This document shows positions 1 through 6,653 of a DNA stretch of 64,000 bases, piece by piece; the stretch's first letter is position 1, and each line of letters opens with the position of its first letter. The notes below the pieces were generated by a model. It ran no database searches. It saw only the letters and a program-made list of their open reading frames with translations, and had not been told where the DNA came from. Position numbers and translations under genes: made by a program. This DNA is from an uncultured Mycobacteriaceae bacterium (GTDB lineage: Bacteria; Actinomycetota; Actinomycetes; Mycobacteriales; Mycobacteriaceae), in the NCBI GenBank assembly GCA_902826815.1, contig CADEGF010000004.1:108194-172193 (forward strand), given 5' to 3'.

Positions 1-675
1 GAATCCCCGACGAAAGAACCTCCGACGAAAGAACCTCCGACGACGGAGCCGTGTCCCACAACCAAACCGACTGAACCGACCAAGCCCACAGAGCCGCCTG
101 GCCAACCCGGACCGAACCCGCAGTTCCCGCAATCGGGTGGTGGCGGCGGCGCCACCGAGCAGTTGCCGCGCTTCAAGCCGCCGTCAGTGCCCGATATGCA
201 GCTGCCGGGCCAGCTTCAACCGCCCCAACCCGGTGTACCGGGCGCACCCGGGGTGCTCGAGGCGGGCGGCGTCGTGGCCGCCGCGGCACCCGTCGGCCCT
301 GCGGTACCCATCGCGCTGCCGGTGATCGTCGCGCCGCCCCTCGGCCTCGGTGTCCCAGGAGCCCCCGGCGGCGCGGGCGCCGGTCCACGCGGAGGCCCGT
401 CGCCCGATGTGAAGAGCATCTTCGCGCAGCCGCCAGCCGGCCGGACCTCGCCGCCTGCAAATGTCGGAAGTAATGCGGCGGTGCCGAACGCGTCGTATCG
501 GATCGGCTACACCGAGTATTTACGAACCGCCGGATTGCCGCAGGTCGCGGCGTTGGCGGTACCCGGACTCGTCGGCATCATGGTGCTCACGGGCGCCGGG
601 GGATTGGTGGGCTACCGGCAGGCCAAAGCGGGCCACGCCGTGCACGTCGGCGCCTCAGCACGTTTCATGAGGTAG
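1..675 (+). CDS. Proline-rich protein with C-terminal membrane segment (5' end outside window)
   Basis: The reading frame is open from the first base to the TAG at 673-675, so the start lies upstream of the window. The visible N-terminal part is a Pro/Thr/Glu/Lys-rich stretch built on EPPTK units, with a 15-bp tandem repeat within bases 3-40. A long Pro/Gly/Ala-rich low-complexity section follows. Near the C-terminus a hydrophobic segment of about 22 residues (AALAVPGLVGIMVLTGAGG) is followed by a short basic tail, which suggests one membrane anchor with a short tail on the other side. I do not recognise the family. It looks like a mycobacterial cell-envelope protein with a flexible wall-spanning region, but that is inference from composition only. 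Confidence 0.6.
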   Translation, partial: ESPTKEPPTKEPPTTEPCPTTKPTEPTKPTEPPGQPGPNPQFPQSGGGGGATEQLPRFKPPSVPDMQLPGQLQPPQPGVPGAPGVLEAGGVVAAAAPVGPAVPIALPVIVAPPLGLGVPGAPGGAGAGPRGGPSPDVKSIFAQPPAGRTSPPANVGSNAAVPNASYRIGYTEYLRTAGLPQVAALAVPGLVGIMVLTGAGGLVGYRQAKAGHAVHVGASARFMR

Positions 676-742
676 TACTACAAACTGTCCCCCTTAACCG
701 AGGCGGGCAGCGCATAGTGGACTCGTTGGGAGAGGGGGATGT

Positions 743-1234
743 ATGCCTGCAAGTCGTCACGTGACCCGCGCCGTCAGTGCGGTGCTCGATCTCGCCCCGC
801 GACGCGGGGAGATCTCGCTCCCCCGACTTGTCGACGCCGTCAGCGAGGACCGTCAGCGCCCCATCGAGCTCAAGATGTCGGACCTGCCTGCCGGCGTATG
901 CGGCCAGTGGCGGCAGTACGCCGATCGGGACGTGTTCCTGATCCAGAAGGGGCTGCCGGCATGGGACCGCACGCTGGCCCACGAGCTCGGCCACCTCGTC
1001 CTCGGTCACGAGGGCATTCCCGTCGTCCAAGCCGCCCGCTCGGAGACGGAGTTCGCCAGCTCCGAGCTGATCGGATACATGCTCAACCAGCGCACCGGTT
1101 GCATGGGTCCAAGCGGTGAAGACGCCGAGCAGGAAGCCGAGGATTTCGCGGCACTGCTCATCTACCGGCTTGGCAGGCTGCCCTCCGACCGCTCCTCGAT
1201 CGTGCAGGTTCGGCTCGGAGAGGCGTTTGGTTGA
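743..1234 (+). CDS. ImmA/IrrE-type zinc metallopeptidase
   Basis: The protein has 163 residues with a gluzincin-type motif HELGHLVLGHE at residues 80-90; His80, Glu81 and His84 are the expected zinc ligand, base and second ligand. An acidic helix (EDAEQEAEDFAALL) about 45 residues later probably supplies the third ligand, as in the ImmA/IrrE family. Members of that family usually cleave or inactivate a partner XRE-type repressor in response to stress. The start is the ATG at 743, just after a purine-rich GAGAGGGGG ribosome-binding site. The stop overlaps the start of the next gene (TTGA), so the two are translationally coupled. The convergent XRE-family regulator gene espR is 1.2 kb away and is a conceivable substrate, but nothing in the sequence proves that. 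Confidence 0.8.
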   Translation: MPASRHVTRAVSAVLDLAPRRGEISLPRLVDAVSEDRQRPIELKMSDLPAGVCGQWRQYADRDVFLIQKGLPAWDRTLAHELGHLVLGHEGIPVVQAARSETEFASSELIGYMLNQRTGCMGPSGEDAEQEAEDFAALLIYRLGRLPSDRSSIVQVRLGEAFG

Positions 1235-2409
1235 TCATCTGGGTGATCGCCGGTCTGCTCGGGCTTGCCACCGGCCTGCGCATCGGCTGGGCTCTGGTCA
1301 ACAAGCAGTCCATGGTCAGTACCGCCATGATCCTGGCGCTCGGCAGCCTGGGTCTGGTGGCCGCGCTGAACTGGCAACCGCTGACACTGCTGCTGGACAC
1401 TCTGTTTCACTGGCCCAACATCTCGATGGGCCTGAGCCAGGTGGCGTTGGTCGCCTGTGCCGCGGGCAGCTGCGTGATGATCACGACGGTCGCGTCCCCG
1501 CGTAAACCCGCAACGCTTCGCCGCATCGCAATTTGGCAGTACGGCATCGCCGCAGTGATCGCGATCGCCACCCTGGTGGTGTTCTTCGCGGCGGGTCAGC
1601 AGCCGGAGATGTCGCCCGAGGAGTATCTGCGACAGAACCTGGGCTCCAACGGAACGGCACTGTCGTGGCTGCTGCCACTGCTGTACGTATTACTCGCGCT
1701 CACCCTGGTGTCGTGGGCCGGTATGCGCCATTCGAATCGCACCCGCCGTGGCAGGGCGCTTTTCGTGTTCACCGTCGGCATCGTGCTGATCGTTCTCGCC
1801 ATCGCCTTCTTCTTGTTGAGGGCCGTCGGCACTACCGAATTCGTCGGCGTCGGTGCCGCGGCCACCCTGCTGGGTTGCGCGATGCTGGTGGTCGCGGCCG
1901 GCTCGCTGCTGCCAAGTGTCGAGGACTGGTTCGGCGCGCGCCGCGAACTGCGGGTCATCGCGCCGCTTTTGGACGAACTCGGCCAGCGACATCCCGATGT
2001 CGGGATCGGCGTCCGTCCGCGCGGTCCGCTGGTCTTCCGGGTGGCCGAGCGGATGTCGCTGATCTCCGACGCGCTCTTCCTCGAGGCGACGGCCGCGGAT
2101 GCCGCGCTGCGCCACCGGGTCGACGCCTCCGGTGCGTCCGGTACGGCCGCCGACCACGACCTAGAGAATCTCGCCGACCTGACCGACGTCGTCGACTCAC
2201 CGGACGTCGCACCAGAGGAACAGGCATACGCGATCGCGGAATGGATTCACGCAGGCCGCGGCGAAACCGACGCGGAAGCCAAGCGTGCGTTGTTCCCCGG
2301 TCTGGGCTGGTTGCGCCAGCCGACGACATATTCGGACCGGGAGTGGATCCTGGCGATCGCCAAGCAGTACTGGCAGCTGGACAGGGCGGGTGCCGCAACC
2401 GCCTCCTGA
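1231..2409 (+). CDS. Polytopic membrane protein, DUF6545/MAB_1171c-like
   Basis: This 392-residue protein has about seven hydrophobic segments in residues 1-235 and a soluble C-terminal domain of about 155 residues. The layout is that of the DUF6545 (MAB_1171c-like) family, whose members often sit beside ImmA/IrrE peptidases in actinobacteria. The start is a TTG at 1231 that overlaps the stop codon of the peptidase gene by 4 bp, a strong sign of coupled translation. A sensory or transport role coupled to the peptidase is inference. No catalytic motif is evident. The family assignment is from memory of sequence style, so it is less certain than the membrane topology. Confidence 0.7.
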   Translation: MIIWVIAGLLGLATGLRIGWALVNKQSMVSTAMILALGSLGLVAALNWQPLTLLLDTLFHWPNISMGLSQVALVACAAGSCVMITTVASPRKPATLRRIAIWQYGIAAVIAIATLVVFFAAGQQPEMSPEEYLRQNLGSNGTALSWLLPLLYVLLALTLVSWAGMRHSNRTRRGRALFVFTVGIVLIVLAIAFFLLRAVGTTEFVGVGAAATLLGCAMLVVAAGSLLPSVEDWFGARRELRVIAPLLDELGQRHPDVGIGVRPRGPLVFRVAERMSLISDALFLEATAADAALRHRVDASGASGTAADHDLENLADLTDVVDSPDVAPEEQAYAIAEWIHAGRGETDAEAKRALFPGLGWLRQPTTYSDREWILAIAKQYWQLDRAGAATAS

Positions 2410-2462
2410 TGGAGGGTTTCGGCGATTACTTCGCCGGGCGCCGCAATACGACGCCCCGCAGG

Positions 2463-2861
2463 CTAATCGTCGAGGTGTTCCCTGCGACGCAATTCATCGA
2501 CCTTCGAAACGATGTCCTGCTGCGCCTCAGCGGACAGGCCGACGGTCCTCGCCGCAATACGACGAACACCCTCGTCGCGCATATTGGCGAGCCACGTCAA
2601 TTCCTTGTCCAGCTTCTCGTAGTACTCGTCGTCGGTGAAGTAAGCCGGCTTGATACGGAAGAAGTTGGCAAGTGCGGCCATGGTCGCCGCCGAAGGATTC
2701 GTACGGTTGCCTGAACGAAGCTGTGACAGATAAGGGGCGGACATCGTGATGCCCTCCGCCTTGAGGGCAGCAATCACCTCAGCTGACGTATGCGGACCAC
2801 GACCTGGCGGGTAAACCGTATCGAACAGGCGGTTTAGCCGGTCGGAGAACGTCTTGCTCAT
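2463..2861 (-). CDS. espR: EspR nucleoid-associated regulator (XRE-type HTH)
   Basis: The protein has 132 residues, the length I recall for M. tuberculosis EspR (Rv3849). The N-terminal helix-turn-helix region (SAPYLSQLRSGNRTNPS) and the stretch FDTVYPPGRGPHTSAEV match EspR nearly word for word. EspR is a dimeric DNA-binding protein that organises the chromosome and activates the espACD locus for ESX-1 secretion. The start at 2861 was chosen over a Met five codons upstream because GGAGG lies 8 nt before ATGAGCAAG. The C-terminal domain (about residues 85-132) mediates dimerisation in EspR and is the more diverged part here. The gene is convergent with the ImmA/DUF6545 pair and has a long non-coding upstream region. 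Confidence 0.93.
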   Translation of the reverse strand: MSKTFSDRLNRLFDTVYPPGRGPHTSAEVIAALKAEGITMSAPYLSQLRSGNRTNPSAATMAALANFFRIKPAYFTDDEYYEKLDKELTWLANMRDEGVRRIAARTVGLSAEAQQDIVSKVDELRRREHLDD

Positions 2862-3287
2862 CGAATTGACCTCCACATACTGACAGAGCGGACAAACTAG
2901 GCGGCGTATTTGCTAGTCATCGTAGCGAGAGTTGTGCCAACAGCCAAGTGCAAACCGCGTAAAAGTTAACCCGGCTTTTTCTTTAGAGGGCTCGATACCG
3001 CGGTAAGCAGCATGTTTAGACCATATCCCCGATATGTCTCATGAAGTGGTCAGGCAAATTTTGACGTCGGCGTAGCAGGGGCTTAGCTCGGCGGCCGCCT
3101 ACCACGGGTTATTCACTCGCCACGGGGCTTTCGGGCAACCCGTTAGACCCCCCATCGAGCGGATCCCGGGGTTTGCTGTATTTGCGCTCTTACCCATCCC
3201 TTACCGACGAGGTGCGGGTCGGCATCCGGGCCGGGAATTGCCAGCCCCGAGTCTGCTCCTTTCGGGCGACGGTTCCACCGCGGCGCG
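2862..3287. other. Long intergenic region upstream of espR
   Basis: This stretch of about 425 bp has no convincing gene. In M. tuberculosis a membrane protein gene (Rv3848) occupies this position, as I recall, but I see no equivalent frame here. The part nearest espR (about 2890-3060) reads more AT-rich than its surroundings and holds a perfect 6-bp inverted repeat with a 3-nt spacer at 3022-3036 (CATATC/GATATG). It is the likely promoter and regulatory region of espR. No specific operator can be named. Confidence 0.5.
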
Positions 3288-3821
3288 TTACGCGGCGAGA
3301 AGCATCGCCAATATGGCGGTGTCGGGGTCGCTGATCGGATCGATACCGACCCGGCTGACCATCGCGGTAACGGTCCCGTCGGATTCGGCCTCCACCCATG
3401 CGGCGCGGTGTTCGAGGCCCAGGTGCGGTAGACCGGGCAGCAGGACGCAGCCCGATGCGGCGCCTGAGCACTCCGGCAGCGACGGGGTGGTCTCCGAAGG
3501 CGGATGCAACATCAACAGTGCGGGCGGCTGATGGTCAGCGAAATGCCCTGGCGACACAGCATTCTCACCCACCACCGTGCCTTCGGCGACAACGAGCCCG
3601 ACGGTACCGGGCTCCGGTGACTCGGGTAGCTCCTCGCGCGCGCCGAAAATCGTTGTGGTGGCGAGCAATCCGGGAAAGGACGCGACCCGCACGGCGACCC
3701 GCAACACCTGTGCCCACTCTTTGGTGGAATCGGGCCACCGGCCCGACACCACGAATCCCTTGAGCGCGCCGTGCGAATGAAATGGAGCGATCTCGATCGC
3801 CCGACCAGACCCCGTCTCCAT
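3288..3821 (-). CDS. Conserved mycobacterial protein, Rv3847-like
   Basis: The 177-residue protein matches what I recall of Rv3847 in length and wording (METGSG start, FHSHGALKGFVVSGRWPDST, LPHLGLEH near the C-terminus). Its function is unknown. It is probably soluble, with no signal peptide and no membrane segment. The start at 3821 is preceded by GGAGG 7 nt upstream (GCGGAGGCGAAATG), which makes it preferable to a Met 27 codons further out. The order Rv3847-like then espR is conserved with M. tuberculosis. It is followed by the long espR upstream region on the same strand, so it may be transcribed together with espR or separately. Confidence 0.8.
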   Translation of the reverse strand: METGSGRAIEIAPFHSHGALKGFVVSGRWPDSTKEWAQVLRVAVRVASFPGLLATTTIFGAREELPESPEPGTVGLVVAEGTVVGENAVSPGHFADHQPPALLMLHPPSETTPSLPECSGAASGCVLLPGLPHLGLEHRAAWVEAESDGTVTAMVSRVGIDPISDPDTAILAMLLAA

Positions 3822-3929
3822 TTCGCCTCCGCGACCCTGATACTCGGTGTTCGGACATCGCCGACACTCCACTGGGCCGATCCGCTCAGCATGGGCCAGC
3901 AACGCCTGGGGCGCAAGACGACACGAGTG

Positions 3930-4238
3930 CTAACGGCCGACTTTGGTTCGCACCCGCAGGATCACGCGATAGGAACCGGCGGCGGACACGGGTCCGAACT
4001 CGTGGGAATCGGCGGCACCCGCCGCGCGCGGGTTGTCGGAGCGCGCGTCGAATATCGCGGTGCGTCCGGAGCCGTACACCTCACCGACGCGTTTGACGAG
4101 CCAGCGCGACGACCTTCTCGGGTCGGGGAACACCCGCAACTGGCCGTGCCGGATGCTTCCGCCGCGGATCGCAAGCAGCCCGTCGCCAGGTCCGAGCGCC
4201 GGACGCATGGAGTCGTCGACGACCGTGAAACGACGCAT
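3930..4238 (-). CDS. sodX: Nickel-type superoxide dismutase maturation protease (SodX-like)
   Basis: This small serine peptidase of the S24/S26 (signal-peptidase-like) fold has about 102 residues. The motif DDSMRPALGPGD near the N-terminus carries the presumed catalytic Ser, and WLVKRVGEVYG about 40 residues later carries the presumed catalytic Lys. SodX removes the leader of NiSOD so that the mature protein begins with the metal-binding His. Its position directly divergent from sodN strongly supports the assignment. The start is uncertain: ATG at 4238 gives the compact protein usual for the family, while ATG at 4271 would add 11 residues and leave only 22 bp to the sodN start. Confidence 0.85.
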   Translation of the reverse strand: MRRFTVVDDSMRPALGPGDGLLAIRGGSIRHGQLRVFPDPRRSSRWLVKRVGEVYGSGRTAIFDARSDNPRAAGAADSHEFGPVSAAGSYRVILRVRTKVGR

Positions 4239-4281
4239 TGGCCAGAGCCGTATCGGATGGTTTCCGGCCATTCCGAAAGGG

Positions 4282-4293
4282 TAGGTTAAGACC
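4282..4293 (+). promoter_or_regulatory. Probable -10 element of sodN
   Basis: TAGGTT at 4282-4287 ends 6 nt before the sodN ATG. This TANNNT hexamer and spacing are typical of mycobacterial leaderless transcripts. A GAAAGGG stretch just upstream could instead act as a ribosome-binding site if transcription starts earlier. Confidence 0.4.
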
Positions 4294-4716
4294 ATGCTGC
4301 ATCGACTTTTTGACAACGCGACCCCTGCCCATGCCCACTGCGATTTGTACTGCGGCGTCTATGACCCCGCGCAAGCCAAGATCGAAGCGCTCTCGTGTCT
4401 GAAGACACTGCAGAAGTATCACGACTCCGATGACGAGCACTTCAAGGCCCGCGCGATCATCATCAAGGAGCAACGCGCCGAGGAGGTCAAGCATCACCTG
4501 ATGGTGCTGTGGGCCGACTTCTTCGCAAAGGACCACTTCGAGCAGTTCCCGAACCTGCATCAGCTGTTCTGGGACGGCGTGCACGGCGCAGGCGATGTGA
4601 AGAAGTCGCTCGACGTCGCGGTCGCGGAGAAGCTGCTCAAGACGATCGACGAAATCGCCGACATCTTCTGGCAGACCGACAAAAGCAAGCAGATGGGCGT
4701 CTACCCGCCCAAGTAG
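4294..4716 (+). CDS. sodN: Nickel superoxide dismutase
   Basis: The protein has 140 residues: a 14-residue leader (MLHRLFDNATPAHA) and then the nickel hook HCDLYCGVYDP. After cleavage, His15 becomes the new N-terminus, and it plus Cys16 and Cys20 of the precursor (His1, Cys2, Cys6 of the mature form) bind nickel. The rest is the usual four-helix bundle with the conserved IIKEQRAEEVKHHLMVLWADFF segment shortened here to its core KEQRAEEVKHH. The protein converts superoxide to oxygen and hydrogen peroxide in the cytoplasm. Hook position 5 is Tyr (TAC) rather than the Pro of the Streptomyces enzymes. The gene lies where M. tuberculosis has sodA, next to the Rv3847-like gene, and is divergent from its maturation protease. 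Confidence 0.95.
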   Translation: MLHRLFDNATPAHAHCDLYCGVYDPAQAKIEALSCLKTLQKYHDSDDEHFKARAIIIKEQRAEEVKHHLMVLWADFFAKDHFEQFPNLHQLFWDGVHGAGDVKKSLDVAVAEKLLKTIDEIADIFWQTDKSKQMGVYPPK

Positions 4717-4740
4717 GCAACTGACAGACGAACCAGACAA

Positions 4741-4770
4741 AGAAGCCGCCGGTCTCCGGCGGCTTTTTGT
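4741..4770. terminator. Intrinsic terminator after sodN
   Basis: A perfect 8-bp GC stem (GCCGCCGG / CCGGCGGC, arms 4745-4752 and 4756-4763) with a 3-nt loop is followed by five T residues. It ends sodN transcription. On the other strand it lies just past the stop of the convergent small membrane protein gene and may serve both. Confidence 0.85.
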
Positions 4771-4773
4771 GTC

Positions 4774-4929
4774 TTAGAACAGAACGATGAGGGCGAGGAT
4801 GCCCAGCAGGACCAGCGCGATCACACCGGCGCGAACACAGGCCATCAGCTGGGCTCGGTTGTAAGCGTGCGCCGACGATTGCCACTCAGACGATGCCGCG
4901 GACCCGGACCCGTATGGATGGGACGTCAT
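4774..4929 (-). CDS. Small single-pass membrane protein (51 aa)
   Basis: An ATG at 4929, six nt after AGGGGG, opens a 51-codon frame. The first half is polar and Ser-rich (MTSHPYGSGSAASSEWQ, then AYNRAQLMACVRAG). The second half is one hydrophobic helix (VIALVLLGILALIVLF) that runs to the very end of the protein. This gives a C-terminally anchored, tail-anchor-like topology. The good ribosome-binding site, the clean helix and the shared terminator with sodN support a real gene. It is too short for most gene finders. Function is unknown, and conservation in other mycobacteria has not been tested. Confidence 0.6.
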   Translation of the reverse strand: MTSHPYGSGSAASSEWQSSAHAYNRAQLMACVRAGVIALVLLGILALIVLF

Positions 4930-5119
4930 CAAAACCCCCTGACCTGCATGTTCAATGACCCACCCCCGTGAGATCTGTCACAAATAGTTCTGTGACGCCG
5001 ATCATAGCCCTTCGCGTGACGATCGAAAAATCGGCCCGTCCGTAGCAAAGGTTAGAGCGCCAATCGATTTCGCTCAGGGCCGCGCGGCCTGTTGATCACT
5101 GTTCGGTAACGACGCCAGG

Positions 5120-5218
5120 TTATCCACAGCGGAGCCAAGGAAACACACAGATTCAGAAGCTCAGAGGGGCCTTCCGTCGAACCCGGCCTGTGGATGAACC
5201 TGTGGAAACTGTGGATAG
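5120..5218. promoter_or_regulatory. Cluster of DnaA-box-like sites
   Basis: A perfect classical DnaA box, TTATCCACA, lies at 5120-5128. Three more near-matches lie on the opposite strand: TGTGGATGA (5189-5197), TGTGGAAAC (5200-5208) and TGTGGATAG (5210-5218), each starting with the reverse complement of the TCCACA core. The cluster sits in the non-coding gap of about 345 bp between the small membrane protein and the rhodanese gene. It could titrate DnaA or let DnaA regulate the rhodanese promoter. Binding has not been shown. Confidence 0.5.
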
Positions 5219-5273
5219 CCCTACATTGCTGCTTGACGTGTGTCGACGAATACCCGCCTCTAGCATGGGGTGC

Positions 5274-5618
5274 ATGGCGGGGCCAGCAAGTATCAAGGAG
5301 ATTGACGTATCCGGCGTGCCTGCGGCGTTCGACGGGTCGGTTGTGATGCTCGACGTCCGAGAGAACGACGAATGGGACCGCGGGCACGCAGCGGGCGCAC
5401 AGCACATCCCGATGGGCGAGATACCTGCCCGGATGGCGGAGATCGATCCGGGCGCGACGCTGTACGTCGTATGCCACCTGGGCGGACGTTCCATGCGGGT
5501 GGCCCAGTACCTCGCGCAGAACGGCTACGAGCCCATCAACGTCAGCGGTGGCATGCAGGCGTGGGCCGACGCGGGCAGGCCGGTCGTCACCGACGGTGGC
5601 GGCCAGGGCGCGGTCTGA
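5274..5618 (+). CDS. Single-domain rhodanese-like protein
   Basis: The protein has 114 residues from the chosen start. The rhodanese fold is shown by VMLDVREN...EWDRGHAAGAQHIPMGEI and by the active-site loop VVCHLGGRS, with Cys67 as the sulfur-carrying cysteine. It probably transfers sulfane sulfur to an unknown acceptor in the cytoplasm. ATG 5274 is chosen because a TAGCAT -10-like hexamer (5261-5266) ends 7 nt before it, as expected for a leaderless transcript. Longer in-frame starts exist at 5265 and 5190, but the 5190 start would run through the DnaA-box cluster. The gene is followed closely by the DUF4328 gene. Confidence 0.85.
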   Translation: MAGPASIKEIDVSGVPAAFDGSVVMLDVRENDEWDRGHAAGAQHIPMGEIPARMAEIDPGATLYVVCHLGGRSMRVAQYLAQNGYEPINVSGGMQAWADAGRPVVTDGGGQGAV

Positions 5619-5641
5619 GCAACCGTCGCTAGGCTGGTCGG

Positions 5642-6649
5642 ATGATCCAGGTGTGCTCCCGCTGCGGGACGCGGTGGAACGTACGGGATCGGCAGCGCGA
5701 CTGGTGCCCGCGGTGCAACGGGTCCCTGCTTGCGCCGTCCGTCACTGCGCCGCCTGCCCAGCCGCCGTCGCAGTGGAGCACGGGCGATCAGAAGAGCCCC
5801 CCGCGACTACCTGCGGGATACCGGTGGATCGCCGTCCGGCCCGGCGCCGCGCCTCCCCCTCGCCGCAGGCCGAGGAACTTCGGCCCGACACCGCGTTATC
5901 CCGTCATCCCCCGGTGGGGGCTTGTCGAGCGGTTCGACGCCGCGCAGTACGAGCAACAGGTCGAACCGCGGCGCGGGCCATCGATCGGCGCGCTGCGCGC
6001 GACGCTGGTCGCGACCGTCGCCGTGCTCGGCCTTGCCGCGCTGGTTCACATCGCCCGGTACGCGCTGCTGATCATCAACCGCGGCGTGCTGCTGAATCCG
6101 GTGGTGGCGTGGCTGGCGACCTGGGTGGGCGTGGTGGTCAGTGTGGCCGCCCTCTTCTTGGTGTTCGCGACCTTCGTCTTGCTCACCAACTGGCTGATCG
6201 CGCGGCGGGCAGCGGCATTCAAACACGTTGGGCGCCAAGAACACCGATCGCTGTGGGCCTTGCGTGCAGGCTGCCTTGTGCCGTTTGTGAACCTGGCATG
6301 GGCGCCGGTGTTCGTGCTCGAACTCGCGAGCGTCGAGGATGCCATGGCCCGTCTGCGTCGACCGATCACGGTGTGGTGGGTGGTGTGGGTGCTATCGACC
6401 GCGGTCTCGGTCTTCGCCATCGCGACCAGCTTCACGACCGACGCACAGGGCATCGCCGACAACACCGTGACGACGATCGTCGCGTACCTCATCGCGACGG
6501 CCGCGATGGTTCTGGTCGGGCGCGTGCTCTTCGGCTTCGAGCGCAGGCCCGTCGAGAAACCGTCCAAGCGTTGGGTGATCGTCGCCGACCAATCTGGGGC
6601 GGAATCGCGCGTCCCGGTTGAGTCCGAAGGCCAGAACCCGGCAGCATAG
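5642..6649 (+). CDS. DUF4328 membrane protein with N-terminal zinc ribbon (Rv3843c-like)
   Basis: The 335-residue protein begins with a zinc-ribbon motif, C5-x2-C8 and C22-x2-C25. A Pro/Arg-rich linker follows (about residues 35-115) and then five to six membrane segments (about residues 120-310). This arrangement fits the DUF4328 family and Rv3843c of M. tuberculosis, which also neighbours glpQ1. Function is unknown. The ribbon is probably cytoplasmic and could bind a partner. A TAGGCT hexamer at 5630-5635 ends 6 nt before the ATG and suggests a leaderless transcript separate from the rhodanese. Confidence 0.8.
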   Translation: MIQVCSRCGTRWNVRDRQRDWCPRCNGSLLAPSVTAPPAQPPSQWSTGDQKSPPRLPAGYRWIAVRPGAAPPPRRRPRNFGPTPRYPVIPRWGLVERFDAAQYEQQVEPRRGPSIGALRATLVATVAVLGLAALVHIARYALLIINRGVLLNPVVAWLATWVGVVVSVAALFLVFATFVLLTNWLIARRAAAFKHVGRQEHRSLWALRAGCLVPFVNLAWAPVFVLELASVEDAMARLRRPITVWWVVWVLSTAVSVFAIATSFTTDAQGIADNTVTTIVAYLIATAAMVLVGRVLFGFERRPVEKPSKRWVIVADQSGAESRVPVESEGQNPAA

Positions 6650-6653
6650 CCGT

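Noticed and set aside
5120-5218. Chromosomal origin of replication
   Set aside because: There is no dnaA, dnaN or rpmH nearby and no AT-rich unwinding region. Four sites alone do not make oriC.
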